Assembly: GCA_947456345.1 (NCBI GenBank)
Contig: CANGQU010000027.1
Coordinates: 1-7,778 of the forward strand
Source of the DNA: Alphaproteobacteria bacterium
GTDB taxonomy: Bacteria; Pseudomonadota; Alphaproteobacteria; SHNJ01
DNA length: 7,778 nt
Reading direction: 5' to 3'
The translations under genes and the position numbers were made by a program. Every line of letters starts with the position of its first letter. The stretch's first letter is position 1. This document shows positions 6,694-7,778 of the stretch, one piece after another. The notes under the pieces are model-generated. The model made no database searches. It was given only the letters and a program-made list of their open reading frames with translations, and was not told the DNA's origin.

Positions 6694-7743
6694 TTATCGT
6701 TTTGTTTTTTGCTTGGTTGGTACGATGACCGGGTTTACTCCCGTTGGCGCCAATTCGCTCAAGCTCTGGATTTCCTGCGGCGATAGGAATATTTTTAAAT
6801 TGCTGGGCATGCCCCGGTTTTGGGTCGCGTTATGGACAAGCCAAGCGGCCTTGGCCAGCCGGATACCGACCCCGCGTTGGGTTTTGCTGTTGAAATAATT
6901 ATTGGCCAGTTTACTCACGGCATGGCTGGCGGCGGCGTAATTGCCGACCCGCAAATGCGGGATTATGTCATCATTCCATTCGGGGCGAATATAGCCGATA
7001 TCCAATAATGCAATTTGCGCCCGTGGCGGCAAGGTAGTGAAATCTACCCCACGATTTTTGCATTTTTGTGCCACGATGCTGTGGATGGACGCGAAATTGG
7101 CTTTGAACAAAGCTTCGACAGCTTGCGGCGATAGCTGCGCTTCGATTTTGCCCTTGGCTAATTTACGAGCGGTTTCCAAATCACAATTCACGACGTCAGT
7201 AAACAACGTTTTATCTGCGCTGATATTGGTGCCTACACCAATGGTAATAACTCCCGCCGGGCACAAATATGTTTGTGGGTCACGTCCCTCGTTGCGCAGG
7301 ATGTGGTTCATCGCCGCCAACTGATAATCATGATTTAATGGCGGTAGTTCAAAACCTTCTCTGACATCTAGGAACAAAACCCCGTTCTTGTTTTGAGGGA
7401 CAAAAGCGCTCTCCACCGGTGAAAAATCCAAGCTATCCGTGCCATAAGTCGAGGTCACAGAAGGTACAACCCAGCTGTGTTGCTGTGGCATGCGTTCGGT
7501 AGCTGCGCCGGAGGTGGTGACGGCGGCCAGCGGCATACCGCCCTGGGGCATAAACTTGTTTCCTGCTACTCGCAAACCAAAAATACCCGCGACAGAAAAT
7601 GCCAGGCTGCAAGCCAGCACGCCAACGCTTTTGCTGGCGTCACGCGAGTTTGTAAAATTCAGAAGCCCGCCATAAGGCCCGCGCCTTGGCAACCATCTAT
7701 GGTCCGGCGGTGGTCCCTGACGCCCTGGTTTGTAATATTTCAT
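6694..7743 (-). CDS. Membrane-anchored protein with GH24 (T4-type) lysozyme domain
   Basis: It probably cleaves the glycan strands of peptidoglycan on the periplasmic side. The 349-aa protein has an Arg- and Pro-rich cytoplasmic N-terminus (1-38), one Ala/Gly/Ser-rich hydrophobic segment (about 39-57, with Cys45), a linker (60-140), and a lysozyme-like domain (about 141-310). The active-site signature is NEG at 151-153 followed by TIGVG at 167-171. It fits the GH24 triad spacing E-x8-D/C-x5-T with Glu152, Cys161 and Thr167; the His that usually follows TIGxG is Thr. The later WNDDIIPHLRVGNYAAAS and GVGIRLAKAAWL segments match the family's C-terminal lobe. The tail (335-349) is basic. Other cysteines are 187 and 228. 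The segment could be a signal anchor or a cleaved signal peptide; the long basic tail favours an anchor. A purine-rich AGAGGG sits 12 bases before the ATG, a long spacing. It may be a host cell-wall remodelling enzyme or of phage origin; no holin or spanin is visible nearby. Confidence 0.8.
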   Translation of the reverse strand: MKYYKPGRQGPPPDHRWLPRRGPYGGLLNFTNSRDASKSVGVLACSLAFSVAGIFGLRVAGNKFMPQGGMPLAAVTTSGAATERMPQQHSWVVPSVTSTYGTDSLDFSPVESAFVPQNKNGVLFLDVREGFELPPLNHDYQLAAMNHILRNEGRDPQTYLCPAGVITIGVGTNISADKTLFTDVVNCDLETARKLAKGKIEAQLSPQAVEALFKANFASIHSIVAQKCKNRGVDFTTLPPRAQIALLDIGYIRPEWNDDIIPHLRVGNYAAASHAVSKLANNYFNSKTQRGVGIRLAKAAWLVHNATQNRGMPSNLKIFLSPQEIQSLSELAPTGVNPVIVPTKQKTKR

Positions 7744-7770
7744 TTTTATTTTCTACCCTCTTGCCGCGGC

Positions 7771-7776
7771 ACTATA
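7771..7776 (-). promoter_or_regulatory. Possible -10 box for the lysozyme-like gene
   Basis: On the - strand this reads TATAGT, one mismatch from the sigma70 -10 and the same hexamer as in the prmC promoter. It would start transcription about 20 bases before the ATG. The -35 would lie outside the window, so this cannot be tested here. Confidence 0.22.
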
Positions 7777-7778
7777 CA

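Noticed and set aside
6690..6710. ACGAT-T-ATCGT palindrome followed by T-rich sequence as a + strand terminator at the junction of the two - strand genes.
   Set aside because: The usable stem is only 4 AT-containing base pairs with a 3-base loop, too weak, and it contains the stop codon of the lysozyme gene by chance.
6694..7743. The lysozyme gene as part of a prophage lysis cassette.
   Set aside because: No holin, spanin or phage structural gene is in the window; the neighbours are clpB and an orphan. Sequence to the right of the window would be needed to reopen this.
1..7778. CRISPR arrays, tRNA or rRNA genes, insertion sequences, integrases, attachment sites.
   Set aside because: No regularly spaced repeats, cloverleaf-like sequence, transposase or recombinase reading frame, or long direct repeats were seen on either strand.

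Overview
The window looks like chromosomal DNA of an alphaproteobacterium. The evidence is the order prfA, prmC, a DUF4167 gene, clpB on the + strand. DUF4167 is, to my knowledge, an essentially alphaproteobacterial family, and the RF1 sequence around its GGQ motif reads like alphaproteobacterial RF1. I cannot assign an order or genus from sequence alone.

The + strand carries four core genes. These are the 3' part of prfA (release factor 1), prmC (the methyltransferase that modifies the GGQ glutamine of release factors), a short DUF4167 protein, and full-length clpB (disaggregase). Three further genes lie on the - strand and look like accessory insertions into this conserved block. A 315-aa orphan sits between prfA and prmC and overlaps the end of prfA. 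A two-gene unit lies after clpB: a membrane-anchored protein with a GH24 (T4-type) lysozyme domain, followed 5 bases later by a 350-aa orphan with a proline-rich linker. Hand-counted 60-base blocks in the orphan genes fall as low as about 33-35% GC, while a clpB block reached about 63%, so the accessory genes appear AT-richer.

Several regulatory features are readable. A sigma70-like promoter between the 315-aa gene and prmC (TTGAGC-17-TATAGT) fixes the prmC start at 1390 rather than 1333. A small terminator hairpin has the prmC stop codon in its loop. A bulged hairpin lies in the leader of the DUF4167 gene. Upstream of clpB a 12-bp intrinsic terminator is interlocked with a candidate heat-shock (RpoH) promoter, whose -10 element is in the hairpin loop. 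clpB and the 350-aa gene converge with stop codons overlapping by 4 bases.

Functionally, prfA and prmC form the translation-termination pair (substrate and modifier), and clpB is the stress-response disaggregase. The most interesting possible new biology is the - strand lysozyme and partner cassette. Its lysozyme has an E-x8-C-x5-T active site with cysteine in the middle position and a further cysteine in its membrane segment. That combination recalls thiol-controlled SAR endolysins, but the regulation is inference only.
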